Source: Billgrantia sulfidoxydans
GTDB taxonomy: Bacteria > Pseudomonadota > Gammaproteobacteria > Pseudomonadales > Halomonadaceae
Reading direction: 5' to 3'
Assembly: GCF_017868775.1 (NCBI RefSeq)
Contig: NZ_CP053381.1
Span: 1,922,001-1,986,000, forward strand
Length of the DNA: 64,000 bases
Shown here: piece by piece, positions 1-10,023 of the stretch
Layout: every line of letters starts with the position of its first letter
Position numbering within the stretch: position 1 is the stretch's first letter
Program-made: the position numbers and the translations under genes
The notes under the pieces: generated by a model
The model's database searches: none
What the model saw: the letters and a program-made list of their open reading frames with translations, nothing else
Told to the model about the DNA's origin: nothing

Positions 1-1436
1 AGTGTCGCGTTGAGCCCTGTCGGCGCCAGGCCCGCGTAGAGCGTGGCCAGGGCCAGCAGGGCAATGGGCGTCAGCGCCGCCGCGCGGGGCTCCCTGGGCG
101 GCCAGACGGGCAGGTCGATGGGTCTGCCGTTGAAGTAGACGTTGTGGAAGATGCGAATCGAGTAGGCCACCGAGAACAGCCCGGCCAGGGTCACCCAGGC
201 GGGGATCGCCACGGTCGCCCAGCCGGGCGTTGCCACCAGCAGGCTCTCGCCGAACAGCATCTTCTTGCTCAGGTAGCCGCTCATCAACGGCAGGCCGGCC
301 ATGGCCGCGGCGGGGATCGCCGACAGGGCCATCAGCCACGGCATGAAGCGCCACATGCCGTTGATGTGGCGCATGTCACGGGTGCCGGTGGCGCGGCTAA
401 CGTAGCCCGCCATCATAAACAGCGGCGCCTTGAACAACGCGTGGCACACCAGGTGAAAGAGCGCCGCGGCCACCGCCATGGGCGTACCCAGGCCCAGCAG
501 CAGCATGATCATGCCCAGGTGGGAGACCGTGGAGTAGGCCAGCAGCCCCTTCATGTCATGCATGAACATGGCCACGAAGGCACCCACCATCAGCGTCACC
601 ATGCCGGTCAGGGTGACCAGGTGGAACCACAGTTCGGATTCCGCCAGGGCGGGATGCAGCCGGGCGAGCAGGAACAGCCCCGCCTTGACCATGGTGGCGC
701 TGTGCAGATAGGCAGAGACCGGCGTCGGCGCCGTCATGGCGTGGGGCAGCCAGAGATGGAAGGGAAACTGTGCCGACTTGGTGAAGGCCCCGAGCAGGAT
801 CAGGTTGAGCATCAGCGCATAATGCTCATGGGCACGGATCCGGTCGCCGGATTCGAGCACCACCGACAGTTCGTAGCTACCGGCCGCCTGACCCAGCAGC
901 ACGATGCCGCCCAGCAGCAGCAGCCCGCCGCCACCGGTGATCACCAGTGACATACGCGCGCCCAGCCGGGACGCATGGCGCTCGCTGTGAAAGCCGATCA
1001 GCAGGAACGACACCAGGCTGGTCAGTTCCCAGAACACCAGCATGAACAGCAGGTTCTCGGACAGCACGATGCCCAGCATGGCCGCCATGAACAGCAGCAC
1101 CAGGATGTAGAAGCGCGCGGCCGAGGCGCTGCCCTCGAAGTAGTAGCGTGCGTAGAGCAGGATCAAACCGCCGATGCCAGTGATCAGCAGGGCGAACAGC
1201 AGGCCCAGGCCGTCGAGACGAAATGCCACGTCGAGCCCCAGCGAGGGCAGCCAGGTCAGGGTATGAACGATCGTTTCGCCGCTCGAGACCCGCGGCAGCC
1301 AGCCCAGCAGCAGGGCGAAGCTCGAGACGGCAGGCAAGGCGGCGAGAGTCGCCAGCTGCCGGGACGTGCCGCCCCGGCGAAGAGCGGGAAGCCAGGCGCC
1401 CAGCAGGGGTAGCAGGACGACGAGGGCAAGGGCCAT
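1..1436 (-). CDS. mnhA: Mrp/Mnh-type cation:proton antiporter subunit A, N-terminal part (runs off left edge)
   Basis: Reading the minus strand from the ATG at 1436 gives an open frame of 478 codons to the window edge, without a stop. The protein is almost entirely hydrophobic helices. It carries the hallmark of the proton-conducting family shared by NuoL and MrpA/MnhA/PhaA: a segment around residues 235-265 containing AHSATMVKAGLFLLARLHP-like residues (read as HSATMVKAGLFLLA), then the polar helix MHDMKGLLAYSTVSHLGM. Family knowledge: MrpA works in a multi-subunit membrane complex that exports Na+ or K+ in exchange for protons, important in halophiles and alkaliphiles. MrpA is usually about 750-970 residues, so roughly half is present. 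The other mrp genes would lie left of the window. A NuoL-like subunit of another complex is a weaker alternative. Confidence 0.8.
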   Translation of the reverse strand, partial: MALALVVLLPLLGAWLPALRRGGTSRQLATLAALPAVSSFALLLGWLPRVSSGETIVHTLTWLPSLGLDVAFRLDGLGLLFALLITGIGGLILLYARYYFEGSASAARFYILVLLFMAAMLGIVLSENLLFMLVFWELTSLVSFLLIGFHSERHASRLGARMSLVITGGGGLLLLGGIVLLGQAAGSYELSVVLESGDRIRAHEHYALMLNLILLGAFTKSAQFPFHLWLPHAMTAPTPVSAYLHSATMVKAGLFLLARLHPALAESELWFHLVTLTGMVTLMVGAFVAMFMHDMKGLLAYSTVSHLGMIMLLLGLGTPMAVAAALFHLVCHALFKAPLFMMAGYVSRATGTRDMRHINGMWRFMPWLMALSAIPAAAMAGLPLMSGYLSKKMLFGESLLVATPGWATVAIPAWVTLAGLFSVAYSIRIFHNVYFNGRPIDLPVWPPREPRAAALTPIALLALATLYAGLAPTGLNAT

Positions 1437-1778
1437 GCGGGCGCTTGCGGCTAACGTCGTAAAGCGGGCTGGCGGCTGGGTTCCTCCAGGCGCCGACAGG
1501 AAGGCGTTGGTTGACTCGGGAATGGGTGTGGATACGGGTGGATGGATTCTCGCATGACGCCCCCTGAAGCCGTGAAGATCTTCATCGCATCGCCGCGGCG
1601 TCGCCAGTGACGTGCCTGGCGTCGCCTGCCGGAAAATTGCCGTCAACGGCCTTCACTATAGTGGGCTTTGCCGGCCCGTTCCTTGGCTCGTGTCAACGCT
1701 GGGCGAGGTTTCCGATGTTCGCGGGCGAGCGCTTGGACAGCTTCGTCTCGACACGCTGCCGGCTTCCTGCCCCGGGGT
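1437..1778. other. Intergenic region between mnhA and acoR
   Basis: About 340 bases without a convincing gene. It should hold the promoter and leader of the antiporter operon (minus strand) and the 3' end of the acoR transcript. A perfect 10-bp palindrome CACTATAGTG lies at 1654-1663; its centre contains a TATAGT hexamer that could serve as a minus-strand -10, but no convincing -35 accompanies it. Short plus-strand frames here have no ribosome binding site and no family resemblance. Confidence 0.4.
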
Positions 1779-3770
<1,992 letters not shown>

Positions 3771-3860
3771 GGCGGAGCCTTGGCGTGGCATGTCGTTGTC
3801 GTTATGCCTTCAAGGTAAGGGTCGCCCACCCGGCGCGAGATACGACCTTCGTCGAGCGCT

Positions 3861-3872
3861 TTACACCTGTAA
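3861..3872. promoter_or_regulatory. Candidate AcoR upstream activator site
   Basis: Inverted repeat TTACA-CC-TGTAA at 3861-3872, with a further TGTAA half-site at 3892-3896. It lies about 115-130 bp upstream of the sigma-54 promoter, the usual distance for an enhancer-binding activator site. Binding by the adjacent AcoR-like protein is inferred from position only. Confidence 0.45.
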
Positions 3873-3987
3873 CGCATGCGTACGCCCTCCGTGTAACGCG
3901 ACTGTCATGCGGCGCGTTCCGGACATGCCCCCCGGCTCCTCCGATATTGCTTTTCCTACAACGAGTTACTCGTGTTCTGGGTGGTTC

Positions 3988-4002
3988 TGGCATGGAAGCT
4001 GC
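3988..4002 (+). promoter_or_regulatory. Sigma-54 (-24/-12) promoter of the dehydrogenase operon
   Basis: TGGCATGGAAGCTGC matches the sigma-54 consensus TGGCACG-N4-TTGC at all but two specified positions, with the invariant GG and GC at correct spacing. Transcription would start near 4014, about 50 bases before the first start codon at 4067. It fits the divergent sigma-54 activator gene. Confidence 0.82.
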
Positions 4003-4066
4003 CCGGTAGGGGTGAGCCCGCCGCGTCGGCGTGGCCATCGCCCAACAACAACCGAGGACTCGCACC

Positions 4067-4576
4067 ATGCCACTTGCCATCGGGACGACGCTCAGCCGTC
4101 GTCGTTTCCTCACCCTGACCGGCGCCCTGGCCGCCGGCAGCCTGGCGCTCAGCGCCTCGACGCTGTGGCCGCGCTGGGCGCGCGCCGAGCCCGAGCTGGC
4201 CACCCGGCTGCTGCGCCTGGGGCGCGACATCTATCCCCACGAAGCGATCGCGGATCGCTACTACCTGGCGCCGCTCACGCCGCTGCTGGAGGAGCAACGT
4301 GAGCTGATCGCCGCCGGGCTCGACGACCTGGACCGCCGTGCGCGGGCGGCCCATGGCCGGGATTACGCCGCCGTCGACAGCGCCGCCGAGCGCGAGGCGC
4401 TGCTGCGCCAGATCGAGGATGGCGAGTTCTTCCAGGCCGTGCGCAACACCCTGGTAGTGGGGCTCTACGACACGCCCGAGCTGTGGCAAGCCCACTTCGG
4501 CTACGAGGGCTCCTCGTGGGAGCAGGGTGGCTATGTCGGCCGCGGCTACAACGATCTGGTGATCGACTGGCTGTGA
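4067..4576 (+). CDS. Tat-exported small subunit of a GMC dehydrogenase (gluconate 2-dehydrogenase subunit 3-like)
   Basis: A 169-residue protein beginning with a twin-arginine signal: SRRRFLTLTGALAAG near residues 8-22, then a hydrophobic stretch and an A-R-A type cleavage region. The mature part is helical, rich in Arg/Glu and resembles the small subunit that accompanies membrane or periplasmic GMC-family dehydrogenases. The start at 4067 has GAGGA 8 bases upstream; an in-frame ATG at 4031 has no such site and would bury the Tat motif. The gene lies 52 bp before the GMC oxidoreductase gene, so the two likely form one enzyme, with this subunit carrying the folded flavoprotein out through Tat. 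The subunit role is inferred from family and position. Confidence 0.72.
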   Translation: MPLAIGTTLSRRRFLTLTGALAAGSLALSASTLWPRWARAEPELATRLLRLGRDIYPHEAIADRYYLAPLTPLLEEQRELIAAGLDDLDRRARAAHGRDYAAVDSAAEREALLRQIEDGEFFQAVRNTLVVGLYDTPELWQAHFGYEGSSWEQGGYVGRGYNDLVIDWL

Positions 4577-4628
4577 CGCCGGCACGCCGCTCACCACAAC
4601 AACAAACGCTGTAATGAGGAGACACGCC

Positions 4629-6209
4629 ATGAGTACCCGATTCGAGCATGACGACGACGGGGTGGTGGTGATCATCGGCTCCGGTGCCGGCGGCGGCACC
4701 CTGGCCCACGCCCTGGCCCGCAAGGGCATCAAGAGCGTGGTGCTGGAAGCCGGCAAGCGCTACGCCCTGGAGGATATCGAGAACGACGAGTGGGCCATGT
4801 TCGAGAAGATCTCCTGGCTCGACGAGCGCATTACCGCCGGCCCGCGCCAGTTGACCGAGACCTTTCCCAACCTGCCGGCCTGGATCGTCAAGGGCGTGGG
4901 CGGCAGCACCATCCACTGGGCCGGGGTAGCGCTGCGCTTCCAGCCCCACGAGTTCCGCCTGCACAGCGAGGTGGGCGAGATCGCCGGCGCCAACCTGCTG
5001 GACTGGCCCATCTCCTATGAGGAGCTCGAACCCTACTACGTCCAGGCCGAGCGGCACATGGGCGTGACCGGCGAGGCCTCGGGCATGCCGCTGCACGACT
5101 GGAACAACAACTTCATGGTGCTGGCCGAGGGGGCCAGGCGGGTGGGCTACGAGAAGCTGCGCGCCGGGCCCATGGCGATCAACACCCGGCCTTACGACGA
5201 CCGCCCCCAGTGCATGCAGGCGGGCTTCTGCATGCAGGGCTGCCGCTTCGGCGCCAAGTGGTCGACGATGTATACCGACATTCCCCGCGCCGAGGCCACC
5301 GGCTACTGCGAAGTCCGCCCCAACGCCATGGCGCTCACCATCGAGCACGACGAGCGCGGCCGGGTCAACGCCGTGGTCTATGCCGACGCCGAGGGCAAAC
5401 TGCAGCGCCAGCGGGCGCGGGCGGTCTGCGTGGCGGGCAACTCCATCGAGTCGCCGCGGCTGCTGCTCAACTCCCACTCCGCGCTGTTCCCGGATGGCCT
5501 GGCCAACTCCTCCGGCCAGGTGGGGCGCAACTACATGACCCACGCCACCGCCTGCGTATTCGCCGAGATGCCCAAGCCGGTGAACATGCACCGCGGCACC
5601 ACCTTCGCCGGGATCATCTCCGACGAGGCACGGCTCGACCGCTCACGCGGCTTCGTCGGCGGCTACACCCTGGAGGTGATGTCGCTCGGCCTGCCGTTCT
5701 TCGCCAAGTTCATGGACCCGGCCAACGGCGGCTGGGGGCGCGACTACGCCGCCATCCTCGAAAAATACGACCACCTTTCGGGGGTGTGGATCTGCGGCGA
5801 GGACCTGCCCATGGAGGAGAACGGCATCACCCTCCACGACAGCCGCAAGGATCAGTACGGCCTGCCGGTGCCCATCGTCTACAAGGGCGATCATCCCAAC
5901 GACGAGGCCCTGCGCCGCCACGGCCAGCAGCAGGCACGGAGCTGCTACGACGCGGTGGGCGCGGTGCGGGTGTTCGATGTGCCCGACTTCCCTACCAGCC
6001 ACAACGTGGGTACCAACCGCATGAGCGCGCGCCCCGAGGACGGCGTGGTGAACCAGTGGGGGCAGGCCCACGACATCGACAACCTGTTTGTCTCCGACGG
6101 CAGCCAGTTCACCTCCAGCGGCGCCGAGAACCCCACCCTGACCATCGTCGCCCTGGCCCTGCGCCAGGCCGACCACATCGCCGAGCGCATGTCGCGCGGC
6201 GAACTCTGA
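4629..6209 (+). CDS. GMC-family FAD-dependent oxidoreductase
   Basis: A 526-residue flavoprotein of the glucose-methanol-choline family. The N-terminus has the FAD dinucleotide fold VVIIGSGAGGGTLAHALA (about residues 13-30) followed by VVLEAG. The C-terminus has the family's final block with HNVGTNRMS and the substrate-side region ending FTSSGAENPTLTIVALALR. It carries no signal of its own, consistent with co-export on the Tat small subunit encoded just upstream. GAGGA sits 8 bases before the ATG at 4629; an ATG five codons earlier overlaps that site. The substrate is probably an alcohol or diol whose oxidation feeds the E1/E2 enzyme encoded downstream, for example a butanediol giving acetoin. 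That substrate is an inference; gluconate or another polyol is possible. Confidence 0.85.
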   Translation: MSTRFEHDDDGVVVIIGSGAGGGTLAHALARKGIKSVVLEAGKRYALEDIENDEWAMFEKISWLDERITAGPRQLTETFPNLPAWIVKGVGGSTIHWAGVALRFQPHEFRLHSEVGEIAGANLLDWPISYEELEPYYVQAERHMGVTGEASGMPLHDWNNNFMVLAEGARRVGYEKLRAGPMAINTRPYDDRPQCMQAGFCMQGCRFGAKWSTMYTDIPRAEATGYCEVRPNAMALTIEHDERGRVNAVVYADAEGKLQRQRARAVCVAGNSIESPRLLLNSHSALFPDGLANSSGQVGRNYMTHATACVFAEMPKPVNMHRGTTFAGIISDEARLDRSRGFVGGYTLEVMSLGLPFFAKFMDPANGGWGRDYAAILEKYDHLSGVWICGEDLPMEENGITLHDSRKDQYGLPVPIVYKGDHPNDEALRRHGQQQARSCYDAVGAVRVFDVPDFPTSHNVGTNRMSARPEDGVVNQWGQAHDIDNLFVSDGSQFTSSGAENPTLTIVALALRQADHIAERMSRGEL

Positions 6210-6222
6210 CAGGAGCCATCCC

Positions 6223-7227
6223 ATGCAACCGACAGCCGACCAGCGGCGCTGGATGTACCGCCACATGGTGCTCAGCCGCTACCTCGAGGAGCGCATCGAG
6301 GCGCTCTACATGGAGGGCAAGACCCCGGTCTTCAACATGGCCAAGGGGCCGATTCCCGGCGAGATGCACCTCTCCAACGGCCAGGAGCCGTGCGCGGTGG
6401 GCGTCTGCGCGCACCTCACCGCAGACGACATCGTCACCGCCACCCACCGGCCGCACCACATCGCCGTGGCCAAGGGCGTCGACCTCGACGCCATGGTCGC
6501 CGAGATCTTCGGCAAGGCCAGCGGGCTCTCCGGCGGGCGCGGCGGCCACATGCACCTGTTCGACGCCGCGGTGAACTTCTCCTGCTCCGGCATCATCGGC
6601 GAAGGGCTGGGGCCCGCGGTGGGCGCCGCACTGTCGCGCAAGCTGCAGGGCAAGCCGGGCGTGGCGGTGGCCTTCATGGGCGAGGGGGCGGCCAACCAGG
6701 GCGCCTTCCACGAAGCGCTCAACCTCGCCGCGGTATGGCAACTGCCGGTGGTGTTCGTCATCGAGGACAACGCCTGGGGCATCTCCGTGGCCAAGCAGGC
6801 CTCCACCGCGGTGCCGCGCAACGACCTGCGCGCCGCCGCCTACGGCATCCCCGGCCACCACGTGGCCGACAACGACGTGGAGGGCGTCTTTGCCGCGGCG
6901 GGCGAGGCCATCGCCCGCGCCCGCGAAGGGCAGGGGCCGAGCCTGATCGAGATCGAGACCGCGCGGCTCGCCGGCCACTTCATGGGTGACGGCGAGGACT
7001 ACCGGCCCAAGGGCGAGAAGGAAGGGCTCCAGGCCCGCGATCCGATCCCGCGCTACCGCCAGGCGTTGCTCGACGCCGGCGTGCTCGACGAAGCCGGCGA
7101 CGTCGCGCTGGTGGCCGAGGCCCACGCGCGGGTCGAGGCGGCTATTCGCTTCGCCCAGCAGAGCGAGTTCCTGCCGCCCGAGGCGGCCCTCGAGCAGGTC
7201 TTCGTCGAATCGGGAGAACAGCAATGA
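6223..7227 (+). CDS. acoA: Thiamine-diphosphate dehydrogenase E1 alpha (acetoin dehydrogenase type)
   Basis: A 334-residue E1 alpha subunit of a 2-oxoacid or acetoin dehydrogenase. It carries the GGRGGHMHLFD block (about 106-116) and the thiamine-diphosphate/Mg2+ motif starting GEGAANQGAFHEALN and ending FVIEDNAWGIS (about 150-185). Length and order (alpha then beta) fit the AcoA/PdhA class. AGGAG lies 8 bases before the ATG. The stop overlaps the start of the beta gene by four bases, so subunits are probably made in equal amounts. Acetoin as substrate is suggested by the AcoR-like regulator; a branched-chain or other 2-oxoacid cannot be excluded from sequence alone. Confidence 0.88.
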   Translation: MQPTADQRRWMYRHMVLSRYLEERIEALYMEGKTPVFNMAKGPIPGEMHLSNGQEPCAVGVCAHLTADDIVTATHRPHHIAVAKGVDLDAMVAEIFGKASGLSGGRGGHMHLFDAAVNFSCSGIIGEGLGPAVGAALSRKLQGKPGVAVAFMGEGAANQGAFHEALNLAAVWQLPVVFVIEDNAWGISVAKQASTAVPRNDLRAAAYGIPGHHVADNDVEGVFAAAGEAIARAREGQGPSLIEIETARLAGHFMGDGEDYRPKGEKEGLQARDPIPRYRQALLDAGVLDEAGDVALVAEAHARVEAAIRFAQQSEFLPPEAALEQVFVESGEQQ

Positions 7228-8255
7228 CTACTGTTACCAAGAGCGCCACCCGCAAGCTGACCATCGCCCGGGCCATGGCCGAGGCCACCGCCCAGGAGAT
7301 GCGGGCCGATCCGCGGGTCTTCGTCATGGGCGAGGACGTCGGCCCGCTGGGCGGCGTGTTCGGCAACACGCGGGGGCTGTTCGACGAGTTCGGCGCCGAG
7401 CGCGTGCGCGACACGCCCATCTCCGAGACCGCCTTCATCGGTGCCGCGGTGGGAGCCGCCTCCGATGGTATGCGCCCCATCGTCGAGCTGATGTTCGTCG
7501 ACTTCTTCGGCGTGTGCATGGACGCTATCTACAACCTGATGGCCAAGAACACCTACTTCTCCGGCGGCAAGGTCAAGGTGCCGATGGTGCTGATGACCTC
7601 CACCGGCGGCGGATATTCGGACGCCGGCCAGCACTCCCAGTGCCTCTACGGCACCTTCGCCCACCTGCCCGGCATGAAGGTGGTGGTGCCGAGCAACGCC
7701 TTCGATGCCAAGGGGCTGATGACCGCCGCCATCCGCGACGACAACCCGGTGGTGTTCATGTACCACAAGGCACTGCAGGGCATGGGCTGGCTGGGCACCG
7801 AGAAGGGCGCCACCGTGCCGGTGCCGGAGGAGTCCTATTCGGTCGAGATCGGCAGGGCCGCCGTGGTGCGCGAGGGTCACGACGTGACTCTGGTCAGCCT
7901 CGGGGTGGGGGTGCACCACTGCCTGCGTGCGGCCAAGGCCTTGGAGGAGGAGGGCTTCTCCGCCGAGGTGGTCGACCTGCGCAGCCTGGTGCCGCTCGAC
8001 CGCGATAGCGTGCGGGCCTCGGTGGCCAAAACCGGGCGCCTGATCGTGGTCGACGAGGACTACCACAGCTACGGGGTCAGCGGAGAGATCATCGCCAGCG
8101 CCGCCGAGCACGCCGACTGCCGGCTCAAGGCCGCGCCCAAGCGTGTGACCTACCCGGACATTCCGATTCCCTTCGCGCCGACCATGGAGCAGTGGGCGCT
8201 GCCCAACGCCGACAAGGTCGTCGCGGCCTTCCACCAGATGATGAGAGAGAGTTGA
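7224..8255 (+). CDS. acoB: Thiamine-diphosphate dehydrogenase E1 beta (acetoin dehydrogenase type)
   Basis: A 343-residue E1 beta subunit, partner of the preceding gene (ATGA overlap). It has the family landmarks: MGEDVGPLGGVFGNTRGL near residue 34, ISETAFIGAAVGAA near 72, and the transketolase C-terminal domain with VVDLRSLVPLDRDSV and VVDEDYHSYG. Together alpha and beta decarboxylate or cleave the substrate and hand an acyl (acetyl) group to a lipoyl domain. The lipoyl carrier is encoded five bases downstream. No E3 (dihydrolipoamide dehydrogenase) gene is present in this operon, so E3 must be supplied by another locus. Confidence 0.9.
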   Translation: MTTVTKSATRKLTIARAMAEATAQEMRADPRVFVMGEDVGPLGGVFGNTRGLFDEFGAERVRDTPISETAFIGAAVGAASDGMRPIVELMFVDFFGVCMDAIYNLMAKNTYFSGGKVKVPMVLMTSTGGGYSDAGQHSQCLYGTFAHLPGMKVVVPSNAFDAKGLMTAAIRDDNPVVFMYHKALQGMGWLGTEKGATVPVPEESYSVEIGRAAVVREGHDVTLVSLGVGVHHCLRAAKALEEEGFSAEVVDLRSLVPLDRDSVRASVAKTGRLIVVDEDYHSYGVSGEIIASAAEHADCRLKAAPKRVTYPDIPIPFAPTMEQWALPNADKVVAAFHQMMRES

Positions 8256-8259
8256 GGAG

Positions 8260-8502
8260 ATGAGCATGACGACTGACATTGCCGTGCCCGAGGACCTGTG
8301 GGAAGGCGATACCGAAGGGGTGATCACCTCCTGGCTGGTGAGCGATGGCGCCGAGGTGGCACAGGGCGACCTGGTCGCCGAAGTGATGGTGGAAAAGGCC
8401 CAGTACGAGATCGAGGCCCCGCTCTCGGGCAGGCTCGCCATCGTCAAGGAGGAGGACGAAGTGGTGGCAAAGGGCAGCGTGATCGCCACGCTCGAGAGCT
8501 GA
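8260..8502 (+). CDS. Free-standing lipoyl-domain protein
   Basis: An 80-residue protein consisting of a single biotinyl/lipoyl beta-barrel. The lysine to be modified is Lys46 in the hairpin motif EVMVEKAQYE, and the symmetric second half contains APLSGRL. In most acyltransferases this domain is fused to the E2 catalytic domain; here it is its own gene, directly before the catalytic part (10-base gap). It would shuttle the acyl group from E1 to E2 as a diffusible carrier, much as GcvH does. The lipoate ligase-like gene downstream probably modifies it. ATG codons at 8260 and 8266 are both possible starts. Confidence 0.85.
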   Translation: MSMTTDIAVPEDLWEGDTEGVITSWLVSDGAEVAQGDLVAEVMVEKAQYEIEAPLSGRLAIVKEEDEVVAKGSVIATLES

Positions 8503-8512
8503 GGAGAGTGCT

Positions 8513-9283
8513 GTGAAACTCACCACGACCCGACACGACGAGACCCGCCCCCCGGGGGCGGGCATACCACCTGCCGCGGCGAAGGAGATCCCGCTGAAGG
8601 GCATGCGCGGCATGATCGCGACCAGGATGCAGCAAAGCCTGCAGACCACGGCCCAGTTGACCCACCATGCCAGCGCCGGGCTCTGCGCCCTCGAAGCGCT
8701 GCGCTCGCGCTGCCGCGAGCGGGGGCAGGTCGTGCCCTCGCTGCAGGACCTGCTGCTGCGCCTGGTGGTGCAGACCCTGTCCGACTTCCCTGCACTCAAT
8801 GCCACGCTGGAGGAGAATCGCATCGTCCAGCACGGCGCGGTGCACCTGGGGCTGGCCATACCGCTGCCCGACGACCTGCTGGTGGCGCCGGCACTCTTCG
8901 ATGCCCAGGAACTGAGCTTGGGCCAGTTGCCCGAGGCACGCCGGACGCTCGTCGAACGGGCCCAGGCCGGCAAGCTTGGCGTGCGCGAACTGACCGGCGC
9001 CACCTTCACCGTCTCCAATCTCGGCCGCTCGCGGGTGCACCACTTTACGCCGATACTCAACGTGCCCCAGGTGGCGATTCTCGGCATCGGTGGGATGGAA
9101 CGGCGCGCCGTGCCATCATCGCAAGGGTGGCGAGAGGAGGCGGTCATCGGCCTGTCGCTCACCTTCGACCATCGCGCCGTCAACGGCGCTCCGGCGGCGG
9201 CCTTCCTCGATGCCCTGTGCGAGCGCATCGAGGGGTTGCCGCCCGAGGCGTTCGACAGCGAACTGAGCGTCAACGACGACTAG
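8513..9283 (+). CDS. 2-oxoacid dehydrogenase E2 catalytic domain without lipoyl domain
   Basis: A 256-residue acyltransferase containing only the E2 catalytic fold. The N-terminus reaches KEIPLKGMRGMIATRMQQS, the start of the catalytic domain, with no lipoyl domain and no recognisable E1/E3-binding domain before it. Later landmarks are FTVSNLG and the active-site block FDHRAVNGAPAAAFLDAL. The usual HxxxDG catalytic motif reads HRAVNG, with Asn in place of Asp. It probably transfers the acyl group from the separate lipoyl protein to CoA. The GTG start has GAGGAGAG just upstream. A core without a peripheral-subunit-binding domain raises the question of how E1 and E3 are held in a complex. Confidence 0.85.
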   Translation: MKLTTTRHDETRPPGAGIPPAAAKEIPLKGMRGMIATRMQQSLQTTAQLTHHASAGLCALEALRSRCRERGQVVPSLQDLLLRLVVQTLSDFPALNATLEENRIVQHGAVHLGLAIPLPDDLLVAPALFDAQELSLGQLPEARRTLVERAQAGKLGVRELTGATFTVSNLGRSRVHHFTPILNVPQVAILGIGGMERRAVPSSQGWREEAVIGLSLTFDHRAVNGAPAAAFLDALCERIEGLPPEAFDSELSVNDD

Positions 9284-9297
9284 AGGGAGGAAGCCAC

Positions 9298-10023
9298 ATG
9301 ACGGCGCTTTCGCCTGGATTGGACCGCGCGCTCCAGCGGCTCAGCGTCGAGCAGGGGCTGGCCGCCGAGGAGGCCAGGCTCGATGCGGTCTGTCAGGGCG
9401 AGAGCCAGTTCGAACTGCTGGCCTGGCAGCCGCTGGATCGCGCCCTGGTGATGCCGCGCCGCCACGAGCGCACCGAGGGCTTTCCTGCGGCACGCCAGGT
9501 CCTGCGCGAACGGGGCTGGCCGATCCTGTTTCGCGCCACGGGCGGCACGCCGGTGCCGCAGTGCCCCGAGGTAGTCAACGTGACCCTGGTGCTGCGCTGT
9601 CGCGTGGGCAGCTCCGCGGCCCATCTCGAGTGGGGTTACCATCGCCTGGGCGATCCCTGGTGCGAATGGCTCGCTGCGCTCGGCGTCAGCGACGCCGACC
9701 TGGGCTCGGCGCCCGGTGCCTACTGCGACGGTCGCTTCAACGTGCGCATCTGTGGCCGCAAGCTGGTGGGTACCGCCCAGCGCTGGCGACGGGTGCGCGG
9801 CTGTCGCGACATGGCGCTGCTGGTCCACGGCGCCATGCAGGTCGGTGGTGATCCGGCCGAACTGGTCGACATCGTCAATGCCTTTCAGGAGGCCATCGAC
9901 GACCCTCAGCGCTTCCTGCCCGAAAGCCATGTCGCACTCTCTCAGGCGCTGCCGGGTCTGGATGTCGAGTCAGTGCTGCCGGAGCTGCTGCAACGGCTGG
10001 CCGATCGGGAGGAGGCAACGTGA
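9298..10023 (+). CDS. Lipoate-protein ligase A family protein
   Basis: A 241-residue member of the biotin/lipoate ligase fold (LplA/LipB/BirA superfamily). It has DGRFNVRICGRKLVGTAQRW, matching the LplA block whose lysine (in RKLVGTAQR) contacts lipoyl-AMP, and a preceding short arginine-containing motif. At 241 residues it lacks most of the C-terminal accessory domain of E. coli LplA (338 residues), as seen in other single-domain ligases and lipoyl amidotransferases. AGGGAGG lies before the ATG at 9298, and the gene is 14 bases after the E2 gene. It is probably a dedicated enzyme for the lipoyl carrier of this operon. Octanoyl or lipoyl specificity cannot be read from the sequence. Confidence 0.78.
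   Translation: MTALSPGLDRALQRLSVEQGLAAEEARLDAVCQGESQFELLAWQPLDRALVMPRRHERTEGFPAARQVLRERGWPILFRATGGTPVPQCPEVVNVTLVLRCRVGSSAAHLEWGYHRLGDPWCEWLAALGVSDADLGSAPGAYCDGRFNVRICGRKLVGTAQRWRRVRGCRDMALLVHGAMQVGGDPAELVDIVNAFQEAIDDPQRFLPESHVALSQALPGLDVESVLPELLQRLADREEAT

Noticed and set aside
144..1412. Plus-strand frames of 268 and 145 codons at the left edge
   Set aside because: They are Gln/His/Gly-rich shadows of the MnhA-type gene, which is read on the minus strand and is open to the window edge.
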